Source: Prevotella sp. CAG:1031 | Lineage (GTDB): Bacteria; Bacteroidota; Bacteroidia; Bacteroidales; Muribaculaceae | DNA length: 10,476 nt | Direction of reading: 5' to 3' | NCBI GenBank assembly: GCA_000431215.1 | Contig: HF985549.1 | Coordinates: 1-10,476 of the forward strand | Shown here: positions 1 to 7,242 of the stretch, piece after piece | Numbering within the stretch: position 1 is the stretch's first letter | Layout of the letters: the number at the start of each line of letters is the position of its first letter | Position numbers and translations under genes: made by a program | The notes under the pieces: model-generated | The model's input: the letters and a program-made list of their open reading frames with translations, nothing else | The model's database searches: none | Told to the model about the DNA's origin: nothing

Positions 1-1
1 C

Positions 2-409
2 ATGTACAAAACGTTTGCAGGCAAATATAAATGCCGTACACGTGAGGTAAACAAAAAATATCGTAAGAACGGTAGGTTTATCATAAAACACATGACTAAA
101 ACAGGTGTAAAGGAAAGATTCTTTTACGATGGTGGCTTCAAACGAAAGAAACCCACCTATAAATCGGAATGTGACACTATGCCACGAACAATTTATACTG
201 CGGGGCGGACAAGCCTTGTTGAAAGGCTGAAAGCCCGTGAGTGTGAACTATGTGGAGCGACAGACGACCTTGATATGCACCATGTAAGGAAGCTAAAGAA
301 CTTGCAGGGAAAGGAAAGCTGGGAACGACACATGATTGCCCGTAAACGCAAGACGATTGCCGTGTGCAGGAGTTGTCACAAGAAGATACATGACGGAAAG
401 ATAGACTGA
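2..409 (+). CDS. Group II intron-encoded reverse transcriptase/maturase, C-terminal fragment (5' partial)
   Basis: Only the last 135 residues are in the window. The ATG at 2 is an internal Met, and the frame should continue upstream through the reverse transcriptase domain. Residues about 1-50 look like the end of maturase domain X (MYKTFAGKYK followed by basic segments), which binds intron RNA and promotes splicing. Residues 81-130 form an HNH endonuclease module: CxxC at 81-84, His-His at 93-94, a second CxxC at 122-125, and His 126 and 130. This module would nick target DNA during retrohoming. The gene sits in intron domain IV, and its stop lies 10 nt before domain V, as is usual. The fragment ends naturally with no sign of decay, so the protein may be active if the missing part is intact. 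Confidence 0.9.
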   Translation: MYKTFAGKYKCRTREVNKKYRKNGRFIIKHMTKTGVKERFFYDGGFKRKKPTYKSECDTMPRTIYTAGRTSLVERLKARECELCGATDDLDMHHVRKLKNLQGKESWERHMIARKRKTIAVCRSCHKKIHDGKID

Positions 410-419
410 AATTAGTGGA

Positions 420-453
420 GAGCCGGATACGCTGAGAGGTGTAAGTCCGGTTC
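420..453 (+). ncRNA. Group II intron domain V (catalytic hairpin)
   Basis: This is a 34-nt hairpin of textbook form. An 8-bp lower stem pairs 420-427 with 446-453 (one G-U). A two-nucleotide bulge (A444, G445) lies on the 3' side. A 6-bp upper stem pairs 428-433 with 438-443. The loop is a GAGA (GNRA) tetraloop at 434-437. The AGC catalytic triad is at 421-423. The triad is AGC and not CGC, which argues against subgroup IIC. The intact pairing suggests a splicing-competent ribozyme. Confidence 0.93.
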
Positions 454-456
454 GGA

Positions 457-514
457 GGCGAGCATTTGGAAACCTGCCATAGAAATATGATAAGGCGCCG
501 GGTGCTTAGCCTAC
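457..514 (+). ncRNA. Group II intron domain VI with branch-point adenosine and 3' splice site
   Basis: GGC 457-459 pairs with GCC 509-511, and 460-469 pairs with 498-507 (10 bp including G-U pairs). A508 is left unpaired on the 3' strand between these two helices. That is the expected bulged branch-point adenosine, seven nucleotides from the 3' end. The tail TAC 512-514 supplies the AY terminus. The distal part (470-497) is a larger, loosely paired loop. The fold was worked out by hand from the sequence. Confidence 0.85.
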
Positions 515-948
515 ACAAGACCGTCCGCAAGTATTTCGGTGAGGCTGTGGTTGTGACACAGGAGGTTGACGATATTATCTCATCACCAATTGTCAAGGAG
601 ACTATCATCAACAACTCCGACTGCAAGATACTTCTCGACCAGCGCAAATACATGAACCGCTTCGATCAGATTCAGGAATTGTTAGGTCTGACCGATAAGG
701 AGAAATCCCAGATACTGAGTATCAATATGGCTAACAACCCCAACCGCTTATATAAAGAGGTGTGGATTGGACTCGGAGGAACACAATCGGCAGTCTATGC
801 AACAGAAGTGTCTGGCGAGGAATACTATTGCTACACCACGGAGGAAACAGAAAAAGTTGAGGTGCAACAACGCGCCGCCAAACTCGATGGCAATCTTGAA
901 ATGGCAATCCGAATGATGGCACAGCAACGAAGGGCGGGTATTACATGA
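515..948 (+). CDS. traG: TraG conjugation ATPase (VirB4-like), 3' exon
   Basis: This is the C-terminal exon of the type IV secretion ATPase that energises assembly of and transfer through the mating channel at the inner membrane. The first two bases complete a Tyr codon split by the intron, followed by 143 residues to the TGA at 946-948. The segment FGEAVVVTQEVDDII is the conserved VirB4-family region just after Walker B, with its TQ motif. LLDQRKYM, LGLTDKEK and WIGLGGTQSAVYAT are typical of Bacteroidetes TraG. The Walker A and B motifs must lie in the upstream exon, outside the window. The frame stays open upstream to a TTG at 466, but that stretch is intron domain VI and not coding exon. 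Full-length TraG therefore requires RNA splicing. The stop overlaps the next start (ATGA at 945-948). Confidence 0.9.
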
Positions 949-1079
949 AGTTCATGAAAGTCACTATGACAATTCTATTTAGTATTGTAGGTGCTCTTAT
1001 CGCCCTGTTTACATTTTCGCTGATCATCTTTGGACTTGGAGTCAAACTTATCATGCACATGGCACACAAAATAAGATAA
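945..1079 (+). CDS. Small single-pass membrane protein in the traH position
   Basis: This 44-residue ORF starts at the ATG overlapping the traG stop (ATGA), which favours coupled translation. It has a short basic N terminus (MKFMKV), a continuous hydrophobic stretch at about residues 8-37, and a His/Lys/Arg-rich end (HMAHKIR). It is probably one transmembrane helix in the inner membrane. Met4 and Met8 are possible alternative starts. It lies between traG and traI, where CTnDOT-type operons carry traH, but it is too short and low in complexity for me to claim homology. Its role is unknown. A small membrane partner of the TraG/TraJ complex would fit the context. Confidence 0.55.
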   Translation: MKFMKVTMTILFSIVGALIALFTFSLIIFGLGVKLIMHMAHKIR

Positions 1080-1094
1080 TCATTAAACTAAGAT

Positions 1095-1151
1095 ATGAAC
1101 TATACATCAGCTCTTATTGAATCTGAATACACTGACTTTAGTCTTGAATAA
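1095..1151 (+). other. Possible 18-codon leader ORF upstream of traI
   Basis: In the 88-nt gap before traI there is an ATG-initiated ORF encoding MNYTSALIESEYTDFSLE and ending in TAA 16 nt before the traI start. It has an A-rich upstream context like its neighbours. It has no recognisable motif, hydrophobic segment or run of one amino acid that would suggest attenuation. It could be a translated leader or chance. The same gap also has an A-rich stretch just before the traI ATG that probably serves as its translation signal. Confidence 0.2.
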
Positions 1152-1167
1152 AAACAAAAATCTAAAA

Positions 1168-1806
1168 ATGAAACAACTGAAATTTCTAATTCCGATATTT
1201 GTCATTTGCTTGTTTCTTGGAACAAGTAAGGCAAATGCCCAATGGACCGTAATAGACCCGTCCAACATTGCGCAGAGCATCGTAAACAACTCCAAATCAC
1301 TCGTTCAAGAGTCGCAGACGGCGACCCACATGGTGAAAAATTTTCAAGAAACCGTGAAAATTTATCAGCAGGCGAAGAAATATTACGACGCTCTCCAGTC
1401 GGTCAACAATCTCGTCCGCGATGCCCGAAAGGTGCAGCAGACAATCCTGATGCTTGGAAACATTTCCGGCTATTATGTCAATAATTTCCAGAAGATGCTC
1501 ACGGATCCAAACTTCACATCTTCAGAATTGTCTGCAATCGCCTCCGGTTATACCCGAATCTTGGAAGAAGCCAATGGTGTGCTTGGTGATTTGAAACAGG
1601 TGGTCAACATTACCACTCTCTCAATGACCGACAAAGACCGTATGGATGTGGTGGATAACTGTTACAAGGAGATGAAGCGTTTGAAGAATCTGACCGCTTA
1701 TTACACCAATAAGAACATCAGCGTCTCATATCTGAGGGCGAAAAAGAAAGCCGACACACAAAGGGTTGTAAACCTCTACGGCGACGGCAGTGAAAAATAC
1801 TGGTAG
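1168..1806 (+). CDS. traI: TraI, periplasmic conjugation protein (DUF4141 type)
   Basis: The protein has 212 residues. The start at ATG 1168 is chosen because it gives a clean signal peptide: MKQLK, a hydrophobic core, then a cut after KANA before QWTV. An upstream TTG at 1117 would only add a polar extension. The mature part is mostly helical, with coiled-coil-like heptads and many Gln/Lys/Asn residues (about residues 35-95 and 125-175), and ends LYGDGSEKYW. This matches the DUF4141/TraI family of Bacteroidetes conjugative transposons, often compared with VirB5-type periplasmic proteins, although that functional equivalence is inferred. An A-rich leader with no clear Shine-Dalgarno site precedes the start. 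traJ follows after two bases. Confidence 0.85.
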   Translation: MKQLKFLIPIFVICLFLGTSKANAQWTVIDPSNIAQSIVNNSKSLVQESQTATHMVKNFQETVKIYQQAKKYYDALQSVNNLVRDARKVQQTILMLGNISGYYVNNFQKMLTDPNFTSSELSAIASGYTRILEEANGVLGDLKQVVNITTLSMTDKDRMDVVDNCYKEMKRLKNLTAYYTNKNISVSYLRAKKKADTQRVVNLYGDGSEKYW

Positions 1807-1808
1807 TC

Positions 1809-2819
1809 ATGCTGTGTGCGATAGATTTCAGTAACCTTCACACAATCCTCCGCTCGCTCTATGATGAGATGATGCCACTTTGCTCAGATATGGCGGGCGT
1901 GGCACAGGCAATAGCTGGATTAGGTGCATTGTTCTATGTCACCTACCGTATCTGGCAATCGCTGGCGAGAGCAGAACCTATTGATGTGTTCCCGCTTCTT
2001 CGCCCCTTTGTTATCGGATTCTGCATAATGTTCTTCCCTACGGTGGTACTTGGGACAATCAATGCGGTGATGTCGCCAATCGTGCAAGGAACGGCCTCAA
2101 TGCTGGAGGGGCAAACCCTCGATATGCAAAAGTACCGTGAGGAAAAAGACCGGTTGGAATATGAGCAGATGATGAATGACCCATCAACCGCCTACCTTGT
2201 TGATGATGCTGAGTTTGACCGTCAGATTGATGAACTCGGTGTTACCGAAATCGGTACAGCAGCCGGTATGTATATTGAGCGTGGAATGTATAAGGTCAAG
2301 AAAGCCATTCAGAACTTTTTCAGGGAATTACTTGAAATGCTGTTTCAAGCAGCCTCCCTTACGATAGACACAATAAGGACATTCTTCCTGATAGTGTTGG
2401 CAATCCTCGGCCCGATAGCGTTTGCCCTCTCGGTATGGGACGGCTTCCAGTCAACACTTACCATGTGGATCCAGCGATATATTCAGACTTATCTATGGCT
2501 TCCGGTCGCGGATTTGTTCAGTACCATTCTTGCCAAAATCCAAGTTTTGATGCTTCAAAACGACATTTCTGAACTGACTAATAACCCCAATGCAGACCTC
2601 GACGGGACAAATACCGCGTATGTTATCTTTATGATTATCGGTATTATAGGTTATTTTACAATACCAACTGTGGCAGGTTGGATTATCCAAGCCGGAGGTG
2701 CAGGAAACTACAACCGTGCTGTCAACAACACCGCCATGCAGGTAGGCTCAGGTGCTGCCAGTGTCGGAGGTGCAGTAGCAGGAAACGTGGCCGGCAGAGC
2801 CGGAAAACTATTAAAATGA
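1809..2819 (+). CDS. traJ: TraJ, polytopic inner-membrane channel protein (VirB6-like)
   Basis: The 336-residue protein matches Bacteroidetes TraJ throughout. It opens with NLHTILRSLYDEMMPLCSDM, and the motif ARAEPIDVFPLLRPF lies near residues 53-67. Hydrophobic segments are at about 30-50, 66-88, 188-210 and 270-295, with a weaker one near 225-245. A charged soluble stretch (105-170) lies between the second and third. The tail is Gly/Ala-rich (310-336). Such VirB6-type proteins form part of the inner-membrane conduit of the type IV secretion system. The start lies two bases after the traI stop, so translation is probably coupled. Length is as expected and no defects are visible. Confidence 0.92.
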   Translation: MLCAIDFSNLHTILRSLYDEMMPLCSDMAGVAQAIAGLGALFYVTYRIWQSLARAEPIDVFPLLRPFVIGFCIMFFPTVVLGTINAVMSPIVQGTASMLEGQTLDMQKYREEKDRLEYEQMMNDPSTAYLVDDAEFDRQIDELGVTEIGTAAGMYIERGMYKVKKAIQNFFRELLEMLFQAASLTIDTIRTFFLIVLAILGPIAFALSVWDGFQSTLTMWIQRYIQTYLWLPVADLFSTILAKIQVLMLQNDISELTNNPNADLDGTNTAYVIFMIIGIIGYFTIPTVAGWIIQAGGAGNYNRAVNNTAMQVGSGAASVGGAVAGNVAGRAGKLLK

Positions 2820-2837
2820 CATTCAAACACAGATTAA

Positions 2838-3461
2838 ATGGAGTTCAAATCACTTAAAAACATAGAGTCATCTTTCCGTCAGATAAGGCTTTTCGGAATT
2901 GTATTTGTGGCTATGTGTGCGGTGGTTGTCTCGGTGGCTCTGGTTATGGTTTTCAACTTTGCTGAAAAGCAGCGTGAAAAAATCTATGTCCTTGACAATG
3001 GCAAGTCTTTGATGCTTGCCTTGTCACAGGACATGAGCCAGAACCGTCCGGCAGAGGCACGGGAGCATGTAAGACGTTTCCATGAATTGTTTTTCACTCT
3101 CTCGCCTGACAAATCAGCTATCGAACACAATATCAACCGTGCATTGATTCTCTCTGACAACAGCGCATACAATTACTATTCTGACTTCTCTGAAAAAGGT
3201 TACTATAACCGAATTATCTCCGGCAACATCAACCAGATATGTCAGGTGGACAGCGTTGTGTGCAACTTCACTAACTATCCATACACGGCGGTGACTTATG
3301 CGAAGCAGAAAATCATTCGTCAGAGCAACGTGACTGAGCGCAGTCTTATAACAACCTGCAAGCTGACCAATTCGTCAAGATCAGACGACAATCCCAACGG
3401 CTTTATAATCGAGGGCTTCAATATCCTTGAAAATAAAGATATTTCCACAATCAAACGATAA
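2838..3461 (+). CDS. traK: TraK, bitopic inner-membrane protein (VirB8-like)
   Basis: The protein has 207 residues. A short cytoplasmic N terminus (MEFKSLKNIE, then SFRQIRLF) is followed by one transmembrane helix at about 16-41 and a periplasmic domain of about 165 residues. The N-terminal signature and the segment HVRRFHELFFTLSPD (about 77-91) are characteristic of Bacteroidetes TraK. The topology and fold length fit VirB8, the periplasmic scaffold linking inner-membrane and core parts of the secretion channel. Two cysteines (135 and 142) lie in the periplasmic part and might pair with each other, with Cys174 a third. traK starts 18 bases after traJ and its TAA directly abuts the traL start. 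Confidence 0.9.
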   Translation: MEFKSLKNIESSFRQIRLFGIVFVAMCAVVVSVALVMVFNFAEKQREKIYVLDNGKSLMLALSQDMSQNRPAEAREHVRRFHELFFTLSPDKSAIEHNINRALILSDNSAYNYYSDFSEKGYYNRIISGNINQICQVDSVVCNFTNYPYTAVTYAKQKIIRQSNVTERSLITTCKLTNSSRSDDNPNGFIIEGFNILENKDISTIKR

Positions 3462-3764
3462 GTGAGAGTTTTATCAAAAGTACGCTACACCATATATAAT
3501 AAGGTGTGGCAAATACCCAAAGGGAAATTGAGAAATTTCCTCAGAAGCAAATGTGATGATATACCGCAAAAACGACGGTTGACAATCGTGGGTATATTCT
3601 TCGGATTGTTTGTCCTGATCGCATTCCTATTGTTCGGCAATGCCTGTTACCACATAGGATTGGGACAAGCCCGTCAGCAACTTGAGGAGATAAAACATAT
3701 GAAGGCAGTGGAGTTGCCAGCTTCCACTGAAAAGCAGCCAATAACAACATTTGATGACATTTGA
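3462..3764 (+). CDS. traL: TraL, small bitopic conjugation protein
   Basis: The protein has 100 residues. The start is taken as GTG 3462, immediately after the traK TAA, because it gives the expected family length and layout: a basic N-terminal region of about 38 residues, one transmembrane helix at about 40-62, and a short C-terminal tail with LEEIKHMKAVELP. The first in-frame ATG would not give the family's N-terminal region. The use of GTG directly after a stop suggests translational reinitiation. The last 11 bases overlap traM. TraL is a conserved but little-understood component of the CTnDOT-type transfer apparatus. Its location in the inner membrane is inferred from the helix. Confidence 0.8.
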   Translation: MRVLSKVRYTIYNKVWQIPKGKLRNFLRSKCDDIPQKRRLTIVGIFFGLFVLIAFLLFGNACYHIGLGQARQQLEEIKHMKAVELPASTEKQPITTFDDI

Positions 3765-4950
3765 TGAACTGAAAGCAAAAGTCAATGGCTGGTTTCAGCC
3801 GAAAAATGAGGCTGAGAGAGCCAAACTTAAAAAGTATGCCATTGTATTTCCCGCGATGTTCCTGACATTCATCGTCGCCCTTTGGTTAATCTTCGGGAGT
3901 GGTTTTTCTTCCGACAAAACTGATACAAGCAAAGCAAATATGGAATTGCCAGATGGCGACAATGCTGAAATTGAAGGGAACAAACTCAAAGCAATGGAGG
4001 CTAAGGCACTTGAAGATGAGAAACACCGACAAGACAGCGTAGTCCAGACATTCACTGAAATGGCGGACACAATGCCGACAAATATTTCAGAAGAGCCGAC
4101 AGCAATAGAGTCATCGGCACAGGCTTATCAGTCAGTCCAAGCGTCACTCGAAGATTTCTACATTCCCGAAGACCAGTCAGCGGCACAGGTCGCTGAATTG
4201 CAAGCGAGGATTGATGAACTGGAGACGGCAAATGCGGCGACCCAGCAGCAGACTCAGTCTAATGAGATGGAACTGATGGAAAAATCTTATCAGTTGGCGG
4301 CGCAATACCTCGGCACCGGCAATGGCGGTCAGCAAGCGGTCATTGTGGATGAGCCGGAGAAGGAGCGTAAAGTTATGCCCGTAAATCAGGTCAACCGTAA
4401 TGTGGTTTCCTCTCTCAGTGCCGCAACATCTGAACGGTCATTCTCTACCGCTGTCGGCGGCAAGCGTCAGAATTTCAAGAATACCATTTCAGCGTGCATA
4501 GCCTCTGACCAGTCGGTAATTGATGGTCAGAGCGTGAAACTGAGAACCCTTGAACCGATGTGGATTGGGAACTCTCTGTTGCCAAAGAATACAACCATTG
4601 TCGGCTCGGCGCGATTGCAGGGGGAACGCCTTGAAATCACCATCGAGAGTATAGAGGCATTAGGCTGTATAATGGAAGTTGACATCGCTGTATATGACTC
4701 AGACGGTCAAGAGGGTATCAACATTCCCAACTCTATGGAGTCTGACGCACTGAAAGAAATCGGAGCCAATATGGGTAGCACCGTCGGCAGTTCAATCAAC
4801 ATATCCACCAATGCTGGAGCACAGATTGTCTCCGATGTGGGGCGAGGCTTACTCAACGGCGTAGGTCAATATCTTACCAAGAAAGTCCGGCAGGTGAAAG
4901 TTCATCTGAAATCCGGCTACAAAGTGATGCTCAAACAAAATGAGCAGTAA
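3754..4950 (+). CDS. traM: TraM, core-complex protein (VirB10-like)
   Basis: The protein has 398 residues from ATG 3754. A TTG one codon earlier is less likely. A basic cytoplasmic N terminus is followed by one transmembrane helix (about 29-49) and a long acidic, Ala/Gln-rich periplasmic linker (50-200), with a predicted coiled coil around 143-187 (AELQARIDELETAN). The conserved C-terminal TraM domain (about 225-398) contains LEPMWIGNSLLPKNT, IESIEALGCIMEVDIAVYD and SMESDALKEIGANMG. The domain order matches VirB10/TrbI-type proteins, which span from the inner membrane to the outer-membrane core. The gene overlaps the end of traL by 11 bases, and traN follows after 23 bases. Confidence 0.92.
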   Translation: MTFDELKAKVNGWFQPKNEAERAKLKKYAIVFPAMFLTFIVALWLIFGSGFSSDKTDTSKANMELPDGDNAEIEGNKLKAMEAKALEDEKHRQDSVVQTFTEMADTMPTNISEEPTAIESSAQAYQSVQASLEDFYIPEDQSAAQVAELQARIDELETANAATQQQTQSNEMELMEKSYQLAAQYLGTGNGGQQAVIVDEPEKERKVMPVNQVNRNVVSSLSAATSERSFSTAVGGKRQNFKNTISACIASDQSVIDGQSVKLRTLEPMWIGNSLLPKNTTIVGSARLQGERLEITIESIEALGCIMEVDIAVYDSDGQEGINIPNSMESDALKEIGANMGSTVGSSINISTNAGAQIVSDVGRGLLNGVGQYLTKKVRQVKVHLKSGYKVMLKQNEQ

Positions 4951-4973
4951 TCAACAAAACACACCAATAACGA

Positions 4974-5981
4974 ATGAAAACAATCACAAAACTCTTCGTT
5001 GCGGCAGTGGCGCTCTTCGGAGCAGCCACCGCTGTCAACGCAAAAACAGTCAAAAACACCGATAACAATGTGTCTTCTGACACTGAAACGGTCGCCGAAC
5101 ACGACATGAATGTGTACGGTTCTAACTATACCGACGGCGACAAATTCGATGGTCTTACCCGAAAAGTCGGCTTCGACCGAATGATTCCGCCTCATGCGCT
5201 GGAGGTATGCTACAACAAGACCACGCATATCATCTTCCCGGCTGAGATTACCTACGTGGATCTCGGTAATGAGAACCTTGTTGCCGGACTCGCCGATGGT
5301 GCGAAGAATGTGCTGCGTGTAAAATCAGCTTTCAAGTCGTTCAAGCAGGAAACCAATCTTTCGGTTATCACTGAAGATGGTAGCTATTACACATTTAACG
5401 TAAAATTCGCCAAAGAACCGCTGTTGCTTAGTATCGAGATGACTGATTTTCTCCATGACGGTGAGGCTGTGAACCGCCCCAACAACGCGCAGGAGATTTA
5501 TCTGGAAAAACTCGGTCAGGAGTCGCCTATGCTTGTAAAACTGATTATGAAATCAATCTACAAACAGAACAAGCGCGAAATCAAACATATCGGCTCAAAG
5601 CGTTTCGGTGTCCAGTTCCTACTGAAAAGTATCTATACCAACAATGGACTTCTCTATTTCCACACCGAACTGAAGAACACATCAAACATCACTTTCGACA
5701 TTGATTTTGTGTCGTTCAAGATTGTGGATAAGAAAGTTATCAAACGTACCGCCATGCAGGAACAGTTGCTTGAACCGCTCCGCGCTCAGAACTATGTGAC
5801 GGTGGTACATGGCAAATCAACGGAACACACCGTGTTCGCCTTGGAGAAATTCACTATCCCCGATGACAAGCAGCTCATTATCGAGGTCGCCGAAAAGGAA
5901 GGCGGACGCCATCAGTCTTTCGTGGTTGATAACGAGGACATCGTAAGAGCCAATGTAATTGACGAACTAAGCATTCAGTAA
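4974..5981 (+). CDS. traN: TraN, periplasmic/outer-membrane core protein (VirB9-like, DUF4138)
   Basis: The 335-residue protein has an N-terminal signal peptide (MKTITKLF, Ala/Val-rich core, likely cut after VNA at about residue 23). A short acidic linker follows, then the TraN domain with LEVCYNKTTHIIFPAEITYV (about 72-91) and DLGNENLVAG, typical of Bacteroidetes TraN. The later part, from about residue 185, holds KRFGVQFLLKSIYTNNGLLY and a beta-rich C-terminal half. TraN is regarded as the VirB9 counterpart that joins TraM in the channel's core complex. That role is family knowledge and is not shown by the sequence. The traO start comes four bases after the stop. Confidence 0.92.
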   Translation: MKTITKLFVAAVALFGAATAVNAKTVKNTDNNVSSDTETVAEHDMNVYGSNYTDGDKFDGLTRKVGFDRMIPPHALEVCYNKTTHIIFPAEITYVDLGNENLVAGLADGAKNVLRVKSAFKSFKQETNLSVITEDGSYYTFNVKFAKEPLLLSIEMTDFLHDGEAVNRPNNAQEIYLEKLGQESPMLVKLIMKSIYKQNKREIKHIGSKRFGVQFLLKSIYTNNGLLYFHTELKNTSNITFDIDFVSFKIVDKKVIKRTAMQEQLLEPLRAQNYVTVVHGKSTEHTVFALEKFTIPDDKQLIIEVAEKEGGRHQSFVVDNEDIVRANVIDELSIQ

Positions 5982-5985
5982 GCCT

Positions 5986-6570
5986 ATGAAGAAATTTCTT
6001 ATTGCAACAATAGCTATGCTCAGCCTCTTCGGAGGCCGAGCAATGGCCCAGCGAACACTTCCCGGCATGAGGTCGGTAGAAGTCAAGGCGAATATGGTTG
6101 ATGGTTTCTATACCGGCTCAGCCCGCAACTGTGGCTATTCTTTCGGTGTCTATTACTCCGTTTTCAAAGGCAACAATGCCCACGAATGGGTCTTTGGTGG
6201 AGAATATCTCCAGACCTACAAGCCCTATGGCGAGAAAGGTCGAATCCCTGTGGCTGAGTTTATAGGAGAAGCGGGATATAATCTCCACCTATACAGTAAC
6301 TACTCACAGTTCTTTCATCTCTATGGTGGCATTTCGGCTCTTGCCGGATATGAGACGGTCAACTGGGGAAAGGCGCTGTTGTCTGACGGAGCCACGCTCC
6401 ACAATACCGACTCATTCATCTATGGTGGCGCAGTCAACATTCAGGCGGATTTCTATCTCTCAGACAGAATCGCCCTCACCGCCAATCTCAAAGAGAGATT
6501 CATTTTCGGTAATACAACGGGGCACTGCCATTTCTCCTACGGACTGGGCATTAGAATTATGATGGACTGA
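5986..6570 (+). CDS. traO: TraO, conjugal transfer protein, probable outer-membrane beta-barrel
   Basis: The protein has 194 residues with a clear signal peptide (MKKFLIATIAMLSLFGG, likely cut after AMA at residue 21). The mature protein has alternating aromatic/polar strands rich in Tyr, Gly and Phe and ends in a beta-strand-like segment (SYGLGIRIMMD), consistent with a small outer-membrane barrel. Position between traN and traP, and opening residues QRTLPGMRSVEVKANMVDG, fit the TraO family of CTnDOT-type elements. Its exact part in transfer is not established. A downstream gene starts six bases after the stop. Confidence 0.87.
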   Translation: MKKFLIATIAMLSLFGGRAMAQRTLPGMRSVEVKANMVDGFYTGSARNCGYSFGVYYSVFKGNNAHEWVFGGEYLQTYKPYGEKGRIPVAEFIGEAGYNLHLYSNYSQFFHLYGGISALAGYETVNWGKALLSDGATLHNTDSFIYGGAVNIQADFYLSDRIALTANLKERFIFGNTTGHCHFSYGLGIRIMMD

Positions 6571-6576
6571 CAGGCT

Positions 6577-7242
6577 ATGAGATACACTGAGAAAGATATT
6601 CCGAATATCCCGCTGACCACATTCATGGATGCTCTTGGCGAAAAGTCAGTTGGCGGCTATGGATATTTGAAACTTTACTATGCTCCGTTCCGCGATGATG
6701 CAGAGGCATTATTTGTGGTTGACACCAAAATGAATAATTGGTATGACCACGGGACTGATGAAGCGGGAGATCTGTACGGTTTGGCTGAACTTACTGCAAG
6801 GGGCGACCATCGGAAAGACATTAACGGCTACATCATAAAAATGATGAACGAGTATGAGATAGCCAAAGAAATACTCACAAAAAGAGCCATTGAGCCACAA
6901 GTAATACACCTCGACATAAGCAAAATACCGCTTACTGACTTTATGAAGGCTTTGGGGCAGGAACACCCGGTAGCCGCTGACGGCGATTTGAGAATCTACA
7001 ATTCTCCCTACGATTCATCAGCCAAAGGCACTATGGTTATAAATATCCGCACGAACTTATGGCGCGATACCAAGACAGGTTCTAATGGTGGAATATATGA
7101 CCTTGCATATGAACTGACTGGCTGCGCTAACAAGTCAGAACTCAACCGATATATTGCCGGTGAGATGAACGCTTTACAGAAAAAGCAGATTTCCAAACCT
7201 GAGGAAAAACCGCTAAAGCCAAAACGAAAAATGCGCCTATGA
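6577..7242 (+). CDS. Tandem zinc-less primase-finger-like protein, function unknown
   Basis: The protein has 221 residues and is not part of the canonical traG-Q order. It consists of two related units of about 85 residues (8-93 and 114-199), each aligning with the N-terminal domain of the TraP encoded next. Unit 1 has IPLTTFMDALG, YYAPFRD, NNWYDHG and GDLYGLAELT. Unit 2 has IPLTDFMKALG, YNSPYDS, TNLWRDT and GGIYDLAYELTG. These patterns follow the CHC2 zinc-finger fold of DnaG-type primases, but the Cys/His zinc ligands are absent. There is no Toprim domain, so it is not a catalytic primase by itself. A Lys/Pro-rich tail (203-221) ends it. Its stop overlaps the traP start (ATGA), implying coupled synthesis and perhaps complex formation with TraP. 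A DNA-binding or primase-accessory role is inferred. Confidence 0.8.
   Translation: MRYTEKDIPNIPLTTFMDALGEKSVGGYGYLKLYYAPFRDDAEALFVVDTKMNNWYDHGTDEAGDLYGLAELTARGDHRKDINGYIIKMMNEYEIAKEILTKRAIEPQVIHLDISKIPLTDFMKALGQEHPVAADGDLRIYNSPYDSSAKGTMVINIRTNLWRDTKTGSNGGIYDLAYELTGCANKSELNRYIAGEMNALQKKQISKPEEKPLKPKRKMRL

Larger units (their letters stand above)
1..514 (+). mobile_element. Group II intron, 3' part, inserted in traG
   Basis: The segment holds the end of an intron-encoded maturase followed after 10 nt by a 34-nt domain V and a domain VI with a bulged adenosine, the standard 3' architecture of a bacterial group II intron. The downstream sequence continues directly as the conserved C-terminal part of TraG, so the intron interrupts that gene. 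The 3' boundary is placed after C514 for two reasons. The intron then ends in the usual AY dinucleotide, and bases 515-516 (AC) would complete a Tyr codon (T from the upstream exon), giving the conserved TraG segment YKTVRK. The 5' end lies upstream of the window. An HNH domain in the protein suggests a mobile, retrohoming intron. Confidence 0.9.

Noticed and set aside
466..514. N-terminal extension of the TraG frame beginning at a TTG codon
   Set aside because: This stretch forms intron domain VI with its branch point. It resembles no TraG sequence and would be removed by splicing.
177..653. Minus-strand reading frame across the maturase and the traG exon
   Set aside because: It is antisense to a clear HNH protein end, intron RNA structure and the traG exon, and its translation is low-complexity with no family signature.
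1117..1167. TTG start adding 17 residues to TraI
   Set aside because: The ATG at 1168 gives a normal signal peptide immediately, and the extra residues would disrupt it.
2816..2857. Short ATG ORF overlapping the traJ stop (MTFKHRLNG...)
   Set aside because: It is only 13 codons, runs into the traK coding sequence in another frame and shows no feature suggesting translation.
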